From UBA6109 sp035366835 (GTDB lineage: Bacteria > Desulfobacterota > Syntrophia > Syntrophales > UBA6109), in contig DAOSIS010000028.1 in assembly GCA_035366835.1 (NCBI GenBank), positions 1 through 42,997 on the forward strand: 42,997 nucleotides of DNA, given 5' to 3'. The notes under the pieces are model-generated. The model was not told where the DNA came from. It saw only the letters and a program-made list of their open reading frames with translations, and did not search any database. A program made the translations under genes and the position numbers. Numbering within the stretch: the first letter of the stretch is position 1; each line of letters begins with the position of its first letter. This document shows, piece by piece, positions 8,205 to 16,440 of this stretch.

Positions 8205-8873
8205 TTATTCTATCAGGGAGAGCCGCGCCCGGGTCGCGGCGGCTTTGGCCGTCTGTCCCGTTCGCTCGTAATAGGACTGCAACTGTCCAAGGTACAGGAT
8301 GACGGCGGCCTTCCATCCCTGCTCGGAAGCCACCCCGAGGGCGGCAAGGAGGGTCGCCTCATCGGCATTTCCCCTGCGGACGACGATGCCAGCGCCAATC
8401 AGCCGTGACAGTGAATCGTCAATTTTTTCAAGTAGTTTTGCAATTTCTGCTGACGAATCCCCATTTCGCAAGGCATTCTGCAGCGGCCTGTAGGTTGCTG
8501 GCAGGGCCTTCTCGTCAACCCGGTCAAACCGGCCCGTAAGGAAGTAATAGTAGCTCTTGTTTTCGGCGACGGATTCGACGGCGTCGACCTTGAGAAAATC
8601 CTCCTCGTTCGGATCTTCCAGCAACGACACCTGGATGGCCATCCTGATGAGATAGGCCTTGGCAAGCAGATCGACGTTACCGCTCTTCTTGATTTCTTCT
8701 ATTGCTTTTCCGTAGTAAATTCCACCTGTTGAAGTACGTCCCGTCAGGGCATCCCTCTTGAACGTCTCCATCTGGCTGTGGCTGATGTTGACCCAGTCCC
8801 GGATAGGCTTGGAACCGCCACAGGCGACGACAAGAAGAAGGACGGCAGAAATCGCAAGCACGACCCTTTTCAC
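8205..8873 (-). CDS. Predicted lipoprotein of the Mla-type operon
   Basis: A 222-aa protein starting at a GTG that overlaps the mlaD stop codon by 4 nt (GTGA). The N-terminus MKRVVLAISAVLLLVVAC is a lipoprotein signal with a VVAC lipobox, so the mature protein should be lipid-anchored, most likely facing the periplasm or at the outer membrane. The rest is helical and rich in Ala, Leu and Glu (for example LGVASEQGWKAAVILYLGQLQSYYERTG), which resembles tetratricopeptide-like helical pairs, though I cannot define repeats. By position it replaces the small outer-membrane component often encoded after MlaD. Function is inferred only from linkage. Confidence 0.75.
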   Translation of the reverse strand: MKRVVLAISAVLLLVVACGGSKPIRDWVNISHSQMETFKRDALTGRTSTGGIYYGKAIEEIKKSGNVDLLAKAYLIRMAIQVSLLEDPNEEDFLKVDAVESVAENKSYYYFLTGRFDRVDEKALPATYRPLQNALRNGDSSAEIAKLLEKIDDSLSRLIGAGIVVRRGNADEATLLAALGVASEQGWKAAVILYLGQLQSYYERTGQTAKAAATRARLSLIE

Positions 8874-9823
8874 GGCAACTTGATCTCCGGTTCCTTCTTG
8901 AAGGGGATTTTTTTATCGATCTCGTTTGCGAGATCGCCGATGGCCCTGATACCGGCGTCAAAATCACTGCGGAGAACCTTGAGATCCTTCGCGGCGTCGG
9001 ATGCCTCCGTCGTGATTTTGTTGACATTTTCCAGCGTCACGTCCAGTCTCTTCATCTTCGCGAGGAGATCTTTGAGGATTGCACTGATCTCCGAAAGCAG
9101 CCCCTCCGGTCCATAGACACTTTCATCCGTCTTTCCGGCAATGGCATCGGCTTTTCTGAGAATTTCTTCGGCCCTGGCCGTAATATCCTTGAGCTTTCGG
9201 AGGGAATCGTAGATGGCTTGAATACTCTGCGGATCCCCCACTGCAATCTCCAGGGCAGATTTCTTGTCGGTGAAATTCCCTGTGATTTTCTGTGCGTTCC
9301 TGAGGATTCCCCGGACTTCCCCGTTCGGATCGGCAAGATTCGCCGTAATCTGTTCGACGTTTTCGAGAATCTGATTTGCCTTGTCGATAATCGGTTGAAA
9401 ACGTTTGATCGTCTCGTTGATGTCGTTCACTTCCGTCACTTCCGGACGATCAGTCGCCAACAGGGGTGGGCTTCCCATGTTCTCGGTCCTTACGTTGATT
9501 CGCGGCGAACCGAGGAGCGGCTTTTCGAGAATGAAGCGGCTATCGGCCTTGAGCCAGCGGACGTGCTCGGAAGGAACATCAAATTTCACGAGAACGAAAC
9601 CCTGTTCGGTCAACTCAAGATCGGTCACATTGCCGATCTTAAAGCCGGCGAAGATTACGGGCATGCCAAGCGTCAGTCCCTCGCCCGTCTTGGATGACAG
9701 TTGGTAGGTGTATTCCTTGTGGAAGAGGCCCTTCTTGTAGGCCATAAAAAAAAGGCCTGCCACAACAAGCAGAACCGTTACAATGATGAACAGGCCGACT
9801 TTATGTTCCGTCTTGAGGGGCAT
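8870..9823 (-). CDS. mlaD: MlaD-family (MCE domain) lipid transport protein
   Basis: Periplasmic lipid-binding subunit of an MlaFED-type ABC transporter that moves phospholipid or other hydrophobic molecules between the two membranes. The 317-aa product starts at ATG 9823, with GGAGGA 5 nt upstream. It has an N-terminal membrane helix (about 10-28), then one MCE domain (about 38-115) containing GEGLTLGMPVIFAGFKIGNV. A long helical, coiled-coil-prone C-terminal region follows (ILENVEQI, LRNAQKITGN, ILRKADAIAG), longer than in E. coli MlaD, which could form a tube or needle. The start overlaps the upstream ATPase-like gene by 23 nt and the end overlaps the lipoprotein gene by 4 nt. Confidence 0.9.
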   Translation of the reverse strand: MPLKTEHKVGLFIIVTVLLVVAGLFFMAYKKGLFHKEYTYQLSSKTGEGLTLGMPVIFAGFKIGNVTDLELTEQGFVLVKFDVPSEHVRWLKADSRFILEKPLLGSPRINVRTENMGSPPLLATDRPEVTEVNDINETIKRFQPIIDKANQILENVEQITANLADPNGEVRGILRNAQKITGNFTDKKSALEIAVGDPQSIQAIYDSLRKLKDITARAEEILRKADAIAGKTDESVYGPEGLLSEISAILKDLLAKMKRLDVTLENVNKITTEASDAAKDLKVLRSDFDAGIRAIGDLANEIDKKIPFKKEPEIKLP

Positions 9824-10241
9824 CTGCTCCTCCGTAACGCTCCTCGTTCCACTGATAATCAAAAATATGGCACTCTTTGTACCATTCGTCAATTTTTTTC
9901 AACGACGTGAGGACAAAACCATAATCTTTGGGATCGTGCAGCAACCTGAAGGGTCGGTCGATGACGACAACGGCATCCATGACCATCGCCGCCCGTAGGA
10001 GTTTGACAACAAAGCGTTCCCTTCCGCTGAGAACAGCGCTTCTCTTGTGCGCAATGGCCGCCAGATCGAAGCGTCGCAGGAGGTCGCGGATCAGATCTTC
10101 GATGGCTTCCCGCGGAAGGTTGCCATGGTATTCGCGGATCAAGGTGATGTTCCCAAGGACATCCAGGTTTGAGATCAGGGGAATGTCCTGCGAAACGATT
10201 CCCACCCTGCCACCGTGTTCACGGACAAAGGCGTCCTGCAT
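9801..10241 (-). CDS. Truncated, degenerate MlaF-like ABC ATPase without Walker A
   Basis: This sits where mlaF is expected, between mlaE and mlaD. From ATG 10241 it encodes 146 aa. The open frame runs further upstream inside mlaE, and the stretch just before the ATG (LGKIDLNLFSSDEELLRM) already looks ABC-like, so translation may begin earlier at a non-ATG codon. Visible ABC landmarks are a Q-loop-like RVGIVSQD, a signature-like LSGRERF and a Walker B-like DAVVVIDRPF. The P-loop is missing, because the region that should hold it is coding for intact MlaE. The catalytic Glu after Walker B is Arg, and the H-loop is replaced by CHIFDYQW. It should not hydrolyse ATP. It may be a decayed gene or a non-catalytic regulatory subunit, with another ATPase driving the transporter. 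Confidence 0.7.
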   Translation of the reverse strand: MQDAFVREHGGRVGIVSQDIPLISNLDVLGNITLIREYHGNLPREAIEDLIRDLLRRFDLAAIAHKRSAVLSGRERFVVKLLRAAMVMDAVVVIDRPFRLLHDPKDYGFVLTSLKKIDEWYKECHIFDYQWNEERYGGADAPQDGT

Positions 10242-10273
10242 TCGAAGCAGCTCTTCGTCGCTCGAAAAGAGGT

Positions 10274-11071
10274 TCAGATCAATTTTCCCAAGAGAGACGT
10301 GACGATTAATGACAGCACCTCGATCAAGACAATGGCGATGAAGACTCTCACCATGCCGTTGAGAACGGCAATGGGAATACTGGTCAACTCATTGGTAGCA
10401 CTCAGGCCGAATCGGATCGGGATGAGGACGATGAAGAAGCCGAGCGCGACACATTTGCAGAACATTGCGAAAATATAACCGAATTTCGCCGAGGCAATGA
10501 GCAGGGTCGCATACTCGTCCAAACTCATGCTGAAAATGATCCTGGAAAACAACCACCCGCTGATGAGGACAGCAACGGCAAACAGGCTGCTCAAGAGGGT
10601 CACGGAAACCATTCCGTTGACGATGCGCGGAACAAACAGATAACGGGCCGGATCAATGTGAAATGCCTCCAGCGCCCTCAATTCCTTGCTGACCTTCATC
10701 ACGGCTATCTCCGTATTGATGGCCGAACAGGAACGCAACGCAATGAGGAGAACCGTAAAAAAAGGAGAAATTTCGGTGACGACAAACCCCATCAGCATCT
10801 GACCGAAAAATTCGGACAGGCCCAGATCTTTCATGTACTGGGCTGAAATCCCGACGACGACAGCCCCGAAGATGACGGCAATGCTGAGAAACATGGGCAG
10901 GATCTGAACGGCTGTGAAGTAGACCTGCCTGAACAGGACAAGCCGCACGGCGCTGTTGTACGTCTCGCGGTCGATCATCTTCACAAGTATTTGAAATGCA
11001 AAGGAAAGTGTATCGCTGAGCGTTCTTGCTGCGCGGATGGCGCTCAGACCGAGCCGTCCGACAAAGTCCAT
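10274..11071 (-). CDS. mlaE: MlaE-family lipid ABC transporter permease
   Basis: Inner-membrane permease of an Mla-type lipid transporter. The 265-aa product starts at ATG 11071, preceded by GGGAGGTGG about 7 nt upstream. It has the MlaE fold: an amphipathic N-terminal helix, then about five to six membrane segments. Family-typical stretches are VYFTAVQILPMFLSIAVIFGAVVVGIS, INTEIAVMKVSKELRALEAFHIDPARYLFVPRI in short form (the coupling-helix region that contacts the ATPase) and the C-terminal GLSATNELT. Length is complete. The minus-strand order mlaE, ATPase-like, mlaD, lipoprotein is compact with overlaps, so all four should be one transcript. Confidence 0.9.
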   Translation of the reverse strand: MDFVGRLGLSAIRAARTLSDTLSFAFQILVKMIDRETYNSAVRLVLFRQVYFTAVQILPMFLSIAVIFGAVVVGISAQYMKDLGLSEFFGQMLMGFVVTEISPFFTVLLIALRSCSAINTEIAVMKVSKELRALEAFHIDPARYLFVPRIVNGMVSVTLLSSLFAVAVLISGWLFSRIIFSMSLDEYATLLIASAKFGYIFAMFCKCVALGFFIVLIPIRFGLSATNELTSIPIAVLNGMVRVFIAIVLIEVLSLIVTSLLGKLI

Positions 11072-11099
11072 TATTACGCCACCTCCCGGTGAGGTCCGG

Positions 11100-11128
11100 A
11101 TTGTAACACAGGACAAAGCACGGCGCAA
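11100..11128 (-). promoter_or_regulatory. Sigma70-type promoter of the mlaE operon
   Basis: On the minus strand TTGCGC (11128-11123) and TACAAT (11105-11100) are exactly 17 nt apart, placing the transcript start about 20 nt before the mlaE start codon and its strong ribosome binding site. Confidence 0.5.
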
Positions 11129-11217
11129 ACAGCGGAATGAAAAAAACATTTTCAGTTGTCGTCAAATGATGTAGAGACATGACGGTATGAGAATTTGGTT
11201 CAGGAAGGGGTCCCGCC

Positions 11218-12021
11218 ATGAAGATCATCCGCTTCTTATCGGAACAGGGGAAAACGTTGTACGGCAGATATGATGAAAAACAGCCGGGACGCTCCCGCAT
11301 CCTGCAGGGGGATTTCGACGCTGGATTCCGTGAAACGGGTGAAGAAGCGGCGATCAAGCGGCTGCTGGCACCGGTGGAGCCGCCCAATGTGTTGGCACTG
11401 GGTCTGAACTACCGGAAGCACGCCGACGAGACAAACATCTCTTATCCGGAGATTCCTGTCATTTTCATTAAGGCCAATACAACGATCATCGGTCCCGGAG
11501 AAGCGGTTCTGCTGCCTGCGGCAGGTCCTGACCGGGTCGATTACGAATGCGAGTTGGCCATTGTCATCGGAAAGAAGACGAAGAATGTGAAGAAGGCTTC
11601 CGCTATGGAGTGCATCTTTGGCTATACCTGCGCCAACGATGTGAGCGCGCGGGATTGGCAAATCGAGAAGCAGAAAAAGCAATGGGCTCGGGGGAAGAGT
11701 TTCGATACGTTTTGTCCTCTCGGCCCGTGGATCGTGACGAAAGATGAGATTCCCGACCCGAATGCATTGAGAATTCGTACCATTCTGAATGGTGAAATCC
11801 TCCAGGATTCCAATACATCGGACATGATCTTCGATGTGCCGGCGATTGTGAGCGATTTGAGCACTTCGATGACGCTGCTGCCGGGAACTGTCATTCTCAC
11901 GGGAACTCCTGAAGGCGTCGGATTTACCAGGAAACCCGCTGTCTATCTTAAGGAAGGAGATTCCGTCACTGTTGAGATCGAACGCATCGGCAAACTTACC
12001 AATCCCGTACTCCGAGAGTAG
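11218..12021 (+). CDS. Fumarylacetoacetate hydrolase (FAH) family protein
   Basis: A 267-aa cytoplasmic metal-dependent hydrolase, decarboxylase or isomerase of the FAH superfamily. The N-terminal part is a short cap; the catalytic domain begins near LGLNYRKHADE (61-71). Metal ligands are recognisable as E110 and E112 in VDYECELAIVIG and D141 in the CANDVSARDWQ motif. K86 in VIFIKANTTI and the closing GTVILTGTPEGVGF are also family-typical. It resembles 2-hydroxyhepta-2,4-diene-1,7-dioate isomerase and acylpyruvase-type members, but the substrate cannot be decided. It is divergent from the mla operon and followed by an independently promoted degP. Confidence 0.9.
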   Translation: MKIIRFLSEQGKTLYGRYDEKQPGRSRILQGDFDAGFRETGEEAAIKRLLAPVEPPNVLALGLNYRKHADETNISYPEIPVIFIKANTTIIGPGEAVLLPAAGPDRVDYECELAIVIGKKTKNVKKASAMECIFGYTCANDVSARDWQIEKQKKQWARGKSFDTFCPLGPWIVTKDEIPDPNALRIRTILNGEILQDSNTSDMIFDVPAIVSDLSTSMTLLPGTVILTGTPEGVGFTRKPAVYLKEGDSVTVEIERIGKLTNPVLRE

Positions 12022-12063
12022 AAAGAAAAGACCCTAGACCCTACACGTGCGCGCCTCACCTCG

Positions 12064-12091
12064 TTGACAAAAATGACGGGGTGCATATAAT
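12064..12091 (+). promoter_or_regulatory. Consensus sigma70 promoter upstream of degP
   Basis: TTGACA (12064-12069) and TATAAT (12086-12091), both perfect, are separated by 16 nt. The expected leader to the degP start is about 105 nt. I see no sigmaE-like or other stress-type promoter here, which suggests constitutive strong expression. Confidence 0.75.
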
Positions 12092-12202
12092 AGCGCCGAT
12101 TTTCTTGCCGTTCGACGGTTCTTCCATCCAAACAAGTTACAAGATTGTGGAGAGAAAGGAATTTCGCGGTCGTTCATCGTTTCGACCCATGGGGAGGCAT
12201 CA

Positions 12203-13687
12203 ATGAAGAGTCAGTCCAGCAAAAGGAAACCATTCCTGTACTTCTTATCGGCTTGTCTGATCGGCTTTTTCGTCGTTTCCGTAGTGGAGGTTCTCAGATC
12301 ATCATTCTTGCCTTCGGCGCCGGGTCCGGACGTTCCGGTTGCCTCGGCCGTCGCCGTCATGGAGGGTCCCAAGGGCACGCCGGTCTCTTTTGCCGACCTC
12401 GTGGATAAGCTGAAACCATCCGTTGTCAACATCAGCACGACAAAGACGATTCGATCCGGCGGTTTTCGTTCCCCCTTCGGAGACCCTTCCCTTGATCGCT
12501 TCTTCGGCAGTGAGGACTTCTTCAACCGCTTTTTCGGCGACATGCCACAGCGCGAGTTCAAGCAGCGCAGTCTTGGGTCGGGATTCATCATCAGCGCTGA
12601 CGGATACATCTTCACCAACAACCACGTAATCGAACAGGCCGACAAGATCCTCGTCAAACTCTCCGACGGAAAGGAATACGAGGCCAAAGTCATCGGCCGA
12701 GATGCCAAGACCGATATTGCGCTTATCAAGATCAAACCGAGCGAAAATCTCCCGCTGGCGGAGATGGGCGATTCCGAGAAACTCCGCGTCGGTGAATGGG
12801 TTGTCGCCATCGGTAACCCATTCGGGTTGGAACAGACAGTGACGGCAGGGATCATCAGTGCCAAAGGCCGTGTCATCGGCGCAGGACCTTACGACAATTT
12901 TATCCAGACGGATGCCTCCATCAACCCCGGCAACTCCGGCGGGCCCTTGTTCAGCCTTGACGGAAAGGTTATCGGCATCAACACGGCGATCGTGGCGCAG
13001 GGGCAGGGCATTGGCTTTGCGATCCCGATCAACAGCGCGAAGGAGATGCTTCCCGACCTCAAAGCCAAGGGAAAGGTCACCCGGGGATGGCTGGGCATCT
13101 CCGTTCAGGACATTACGGAAGATATTGCCAAGAACATGAAGTTGAAAGACAGGAATGGAGCGCTCATTTCGGATACTTTCAAGGGTGATCCTGCAGACAG
13201 GGCCGGTCTAAAGGCAGGCGACGTCATCACGGAAGTGAATGGGAAGAAAGTCAAGGACACGCATCAGCTTCTGATCCTTATCGCCTCTCTGCGCGTTGGA
13301 GACAAGATCGAATTGAAGTTCCTTCGTGACGGAGTGGAAAAAACCACGCACGCTGTCGTGGCGGAAAGGGGCGAACAGGCGGAATTGGCGGCATCCGGGA
13401 CGCTGAAAGAGGATTTCGGGATGACCGTTCAGGAGATCACGCCAGAAATCGCCCAATACCTTGGCATTTCACGAAAGATCGGTGTCATTGTGACCGAAGT
13501 GAGCGAAGGGAGTCCCGCAGACGAAGTCGGTATCCAGCCGCAGGACATCATCATGCAGGTGAACAAGGTCAAGGTCACATCGATGAAAGACTACTTGCGT
13601 GAAATGTCGAAGTCCGCAACGAAGAAGAGCGTTCTCCTGCTCATCAAACGAGGGAAGGCGACGTTCTTCATTGCCCTGCGCAAGTAG
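12203..13687 (+). CDS. degP: Periplasmic serine endoprotease DegP/HtrA (Do family)
   Basis: Protein quality-control protease and chaperone of the cell envelope. The 494-aa product has an N-terminal hydrophobic segment (about 11-30, signal or anchor). A trypsin-like domain carries the triad H141 (FTNNHVIEQ), D171 (KTDIALIKI) and S245 (NPGNSGGPLF). The activation-loop region around 85-118 is rich in Phe and Asp (DRFFGSEDFFNRFFGD), as in DegP/DegQ types. Two PDZ domains follow: one at about 285-375 starting with GWLGISVQDI, and a second at about 395-490 with VIVTEVSEGSPADEVGI. The ATG follows GGGGAGG, and the gene has its own consensus promoter. Complete and well conserved. Confidence 0.96.
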   Translation: MKSQSSKRKPFLYFLSACLIGFFVVSVVEVLRSSFLPSAPGPDVPVASAVAVMEGPKGTPVSFADLVDKLKPSVVNISTTKTIRSGGFRSPFGDPSLDRFFGSEDFFNRFFGDMPQREFKQRSLGSGFIISADGYIFTNNHVIEQADKILVKLSDGKEYEAKVIGRDAKTDIALIKIKPSENLPLAEMGDSEKLRVGEWVVAIGNPFGLEQTVTAGIISAKGRVIGAGPYDNFIQTDASINPGNSGGPLFSLDGKVIGINTAIVAQGQGIGFAIPINSAKEMLPDLKAKGKVTRGWLGISVQDITEDIAKNMKLKDRNGALISDTFKGDPADRAGLKAGDVITEVNGKKVKDTHQLLILIASLRVGDKIELKFLRDGVEKTTHAVVAERGEQAELAASGTLKEDFGMTVQEITPEIAQYLGISRKIGVIVTEVSEGSPADEVGIQPQDIIMQVNKVKVTSMKDYLREMSKSATKKSVLLLIKRGKATFFIALRK

Positions 13688-13725
13688 GCGGTTGTGTTGG
13701 ACAGAGTCATGCCGAGAACCATTCC

Positions 13726-14394
13726 ATGAATCGAGATCGACTGTTGCGCAGAATCTACGATTCTTTGGATGCGTACTTCGGTGACCTGCACTGGTGGCCT
13801 GGTGAGACCCCTTTTGAAGTTATTGTAGGAGCTATTCTCACACAGAGCACTGCGTGGAGAAACGTGGAAACGGCCATTCGGCGCCTGAAAGACCGCGGGA
13901 TCATGGATCCGCGGTCTTTCCGCCTGGTTCCCGAGCGAGAGCTCGCGTCCATCATTCGGCCAGCCGGATTCTTCAACGTCAAAGCCGCCCGCCTCAAGGC
14001 GTTTGTCAGTTTCCTTCATGAGGATTACGACGGTCGCCTCGACAGGATGTTTGCTGTCGAAATGGGACCGTTGAGGGAAGTCCTGTTGACGGTCAAAGGC
14101 ATCGGTCCGGAAACAGCGGACAGCATCCTGCTGTATGCTGGTGGGAAGCCGGCTTTCGTGATTGACGCCTACATGAGGAGAATTCTGTCCCGTCACGGCA
14201 TCATTTCACCCAAAGCCGATTATTTGTTCATTCAAAAGCTTTTTGTGACGAACCTGCCTTTTGAAGTCCCGATATACAAGCAGTACCACGCCCTCATCGT
14301 TGAAACGGGAAAAGTCTTCTGCCGGAATACGCCGTCCTGCAGGGACTGCCCTCTTGGGAAGAGGACCTTCCATCCGCCCCAGATTCCCGCATGA
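13726..14394 (+). CDS. Endonuclease III-related HhH-GPD DNA glycosylase
   Basis: A 222-aa base-excision repair protein of the HhH-GPD superfamily, closest by length and layout to the endonuclease III-related group that includes MagIII-type 3-methyladenine glycosylases. The helix-hairpin-helix is LTVKGIGPETADSIL (121-135), and the catalytic aspartate is D147 in FVIDAYMRRI. The position of the lyase lysine of true endonuclease III is Glu (E129 in GPETA), predicting a monofunctional glycosylase. The C-terminal cluster motif has only three cysteines, C199, C205 and C208, without the fourth, so a normal 4Fe-4S cluster is doubtful. It follows degP by 38 nt and may be read through from it. Substrate is not determinable. 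Confidence 0.85.
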   Translation: MNRDRLLRRIYDSLDAYFGDLHWWPGETPFEVIVGAILTQSTAWRNVETAIRRLKDRGIMDPRSFRLVPERELASIIRPAGFFNVKAARLKAFVSFLHEDYDGRLDRMFAVEMGPLREVLLTVKGIGPETADSILLYAGGKPAFVIDAYMRRILSRHGIISPKADYLFIQKLFVTNLPFEVPIYKQYHALIVETGKVFCRNTPSCRDCPLGKRTFHPPQIPA

Positions 14395-14612
14395 TCAGAG
14401 ACGCTGCGAAGAGCGTCCAGAGAGACCCGTCGGTGCCACGCCGTCCAGAAGTTGTACCCGGAGTCTGTCGGAATACCCATATCTTATGACAGCGATAAAA
14501 TAAATGGCTTCATAGAATGCCCACAATCAACGATCTCCATGGGCGTCAAGATGTTTTGGATTTTACAATAGGGACAATTGAGCTTCTCCGACAAGATTCC
14601 TAGCGGCAGAAT

Positions 14613-14630
14613 ATGTTTCACGTGAAACAT
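14613..14630. promoter_or_regulatory. parS: parS centromere site (ParB binding)
   Basis: The 16-nt core TGTTTCACGTGAAACA (14614-14629) is a perfect palindrome and fits the bacterial chromosomal parS consensus TGTTNCACGTGAAACA, with one more flanking base pair on each side. ParB binds such sites, which usually cluster near the replication origin, and loads condensin. No parA or parB gene is in the window. It lies in a non-coding gap, as many parS sites do. A match of this length and symmetry by chance is very unlikely. Confidence 0.9.
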
Positions 14631-14795
14631 TGATCCTAGGATTTTCCCTTGCGCGCATCGGACAATCCGTCCGTCTGCGATCCGTCCGCAAAAAGAATTG
14701 CTCCAAGGCCTCCCCAGGCCGGCCTTCCGGGGAAAATCCTTGTCTTCGATCTTCCCCCTTCCTGACCACCTCAAGAGAGCCAAAGCCATCTTGTC

Positions 14796-14822
14796 TTGAC
14801 AGATTCGCCACCATAGTATAGA
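14796..14822 (+). promoter_or_regulatory. Candidate promoter of pycB
   Basis: TTGACA (14796-14801) is followed 15 nt later by TATAGA (14817-14822), about 50 nt before the start codon. The -35 is perfect, but the spacing is short and the -10 moderate. Confidence 0.45.
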
Positions 14823-14871
14823 CGCTCTAGCTTCATGTCTTGCAGGAACCCGAGTCAATTAGAGGAGAAGT

Positions 14872-16302
14872 ATGATCATGCAGCACGAAAAAGTCGGCAC
14901 AAGACACCCGCTGAAAATCCAAGACAACACCTTCCGTGACGGTCATCAGTCCATCTATGCAACACGCATGCGAACCGAAGATATGATTCCCATCGCCGAG
15001 GCAATGGATGAGATTGGTTTCTGGGCAATGGAGACATGGGGAGGTGCCACATTCGACACCATGCATCGTTTCCTTGGGGAGGATCCCTGGGAAAGACCAA
15101 GGACTCTCAAGAAGTACGTCAAGAAGACGCCGATGAGCATGTTGTTACGGGGGCAGAACCTGGTCGGTTACCGCCATTACGCCGATGATGTGGTCCGTTC
15201 CTTTGTTGACAGGGCATGTGAGGTCGGCATCGACGTATTTCGCGTCTTCGACGCCCTCAACGACGTGCGCAATTTTGAAACCTGCGTGGAGAGAATCAAG
15301 GCCAACGGCAAGCATTTCGAAGGGGCCATCAGCTATTCCCTTACCGAGCGTCATATGGGCGGCGACGTTTTTCATCTCGACTATTACATAAAGATCGCAA
15401 AAAAACTCGAGGCCATGGGCGCCGATACGATCTGCATCAAGGATATGGCGGGCATCATAGCGCCCTACGATGCTTACAAACTCTTCTCGGCTTTGAAAAA
15501 TGCGGTCAGCGTACCCCTTCACCTTCATACCCACTATACAAGCGGTATGGCATCGATGACGTATCTGAAGGCAATCGAAGCCGGCGTAGACATCGTTGAT
15601 ACCTGCCTTGCACCCTATGCGATGCGGACCTCCATGCCTCCAGTTGAACCGCTGGTCGTCACCTTGGAGGGAACCGACCGGGCAACCGAATTGAACCTCG
15701 ATGCACTGCTGGAGATCGGGGAGCACCTGGAAAGGATCGCACCGAAATACAAACAATATCTTGCGGAAAACAAGCTTTCACTCATCGACGCGAATGTCCT
15801 GGCGCATCAAATTCCGGGCGGCATGATCTCCAACCTCATCAATCAGCTCAGGGAGATGAAGGCACTGGACAAACTTCACGATGTGCACAACGAGATCCCC
15901 CTCACGAGACGAGACGCAGGCACGCCGCCGCTGGTGACGCCGACATCCCAGATCATCGGTGTCCAAGCGGTCATGAACGTCATTGGCGGCAGGTACCGCA
16001 TGGTCAGCAACCAGTTTCGTGATCTCGTCTACGGTCTGTACGGAAAGACACCGACACCTGTAAACCCCGACGTGCAGAAAATGGCGCTGAAAGGTTACAA
16101 ACGCGGACAAACCCCTATCACGGGCAGACCCGCCGATCATCTGGAATCGGAAATGGAAACGGCGCGAAGCAAACTCGGGGACATTGCCAGGACCGAAGAA
16201 GATGTCCTCACCTATGTCCTTTATCCAACGACGGGAGAAGAATTCCTGAAGTGGAAATATGGCCTCGAGCCCATGCCCACTACCTGGCATCCGTCCGCCT
16301 GA
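14872..16302 (+). CDS. pycB: Pyruvate carboxylase subunit B / oxaloacetate decarboxylase alpha-type carboxyltransferase
   Basis: Biotin-dependent carboxyltransferase that exchanges CO2 between carboxybiotin and pyruvate/oxaloacetate. The 476-aa protein shows the TIM-barrel motifs QDNTFRDGHQS near residue 20, WGGATFD, RVFDALNDVRN, CIKDMAGII (with the lysine expected to be carboxylated) and the metal-binding LHLHTHYTSG. The PYC_OADA conserved domain follows (LIDANVLAHQIPGGMISNL). It ends after about 476 residues without a biotinyl (MKM) domain, so the biotin carrier must be a separate protein. A GAGGAG ribosome binding site precedes the ATG at 14872; a second ATG at 14878 is also possible. No biotin carboxylase gene lies next to it. 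Pyruvate carboxylase versus decarboxylase cannot be settled here. Confidence 0.9.
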   Translation: MIMQHEKVGTRHPLKIQDNTFRDGHQSIYATRMRTEDMIPIAEAMDEIGFWAMETWGGATFDTMHRFLGEDPWERPRTLKKYVKKTPMSMLLRGQNLVGYRHYADDVVRSFVDRACEVGIDVFRVFDALNDVRNFETCVERIKANGKHFEGAISYSLTERHMGGDVFHLDYYIKIAKKLEAMGADTICIKDMAGIIAPYDAYKLFSALKNAVSVPLHLHTHYTSGMASMTYLKAIEAGVDIVDTCLAPYAMRTSMPPVEPLVVTLEGTDRATELNLDALLEIGEHLERIAPKYKQYLAENKLSLIDANVLAHQIPGGMISNLINQLREMKALDKLHDVHNEIPLTRRDAGTPPLVTPTSQIIGVQAVMNVIGGRYRMVSNQFRDLVYGLYGKTPTPVNPDVQKMALKGYKRGQTPITGRPADHLESEMETARSKLGDIARTEEDVLTYVLYPTTGEEFLKWKYGLEPMPTTWHPSA

Positions 16303-16440
16303 TGGAAAGCCCGGCGATCATTCCGGCTGAGCGGGGGGCATGGACCTTTGGCACAGGATCCCGCCCGCATCGGATACAAGGACCCCGGTGCCGTCAGGGC
16401 GTCACCTGCAGGCGTTCAATATCCCTGAAAGGGTCCTGAG

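Larger units (their letters stand above)
14395..14871. other. 477-nt gap between the glycosylase and pycB genes
   Basis: This stretch carries a perfect parS palindrome (14613-14630), a promoter-like element near its end and no gene I can support firmly. It is less GC-rich than its surroundings. On the minus strand, downstream of the palindrome, a short frame ends with a CPYC and DCGH pattern at 14484; it is discussed as a finding because it could be chance. Confidence 0.6.
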
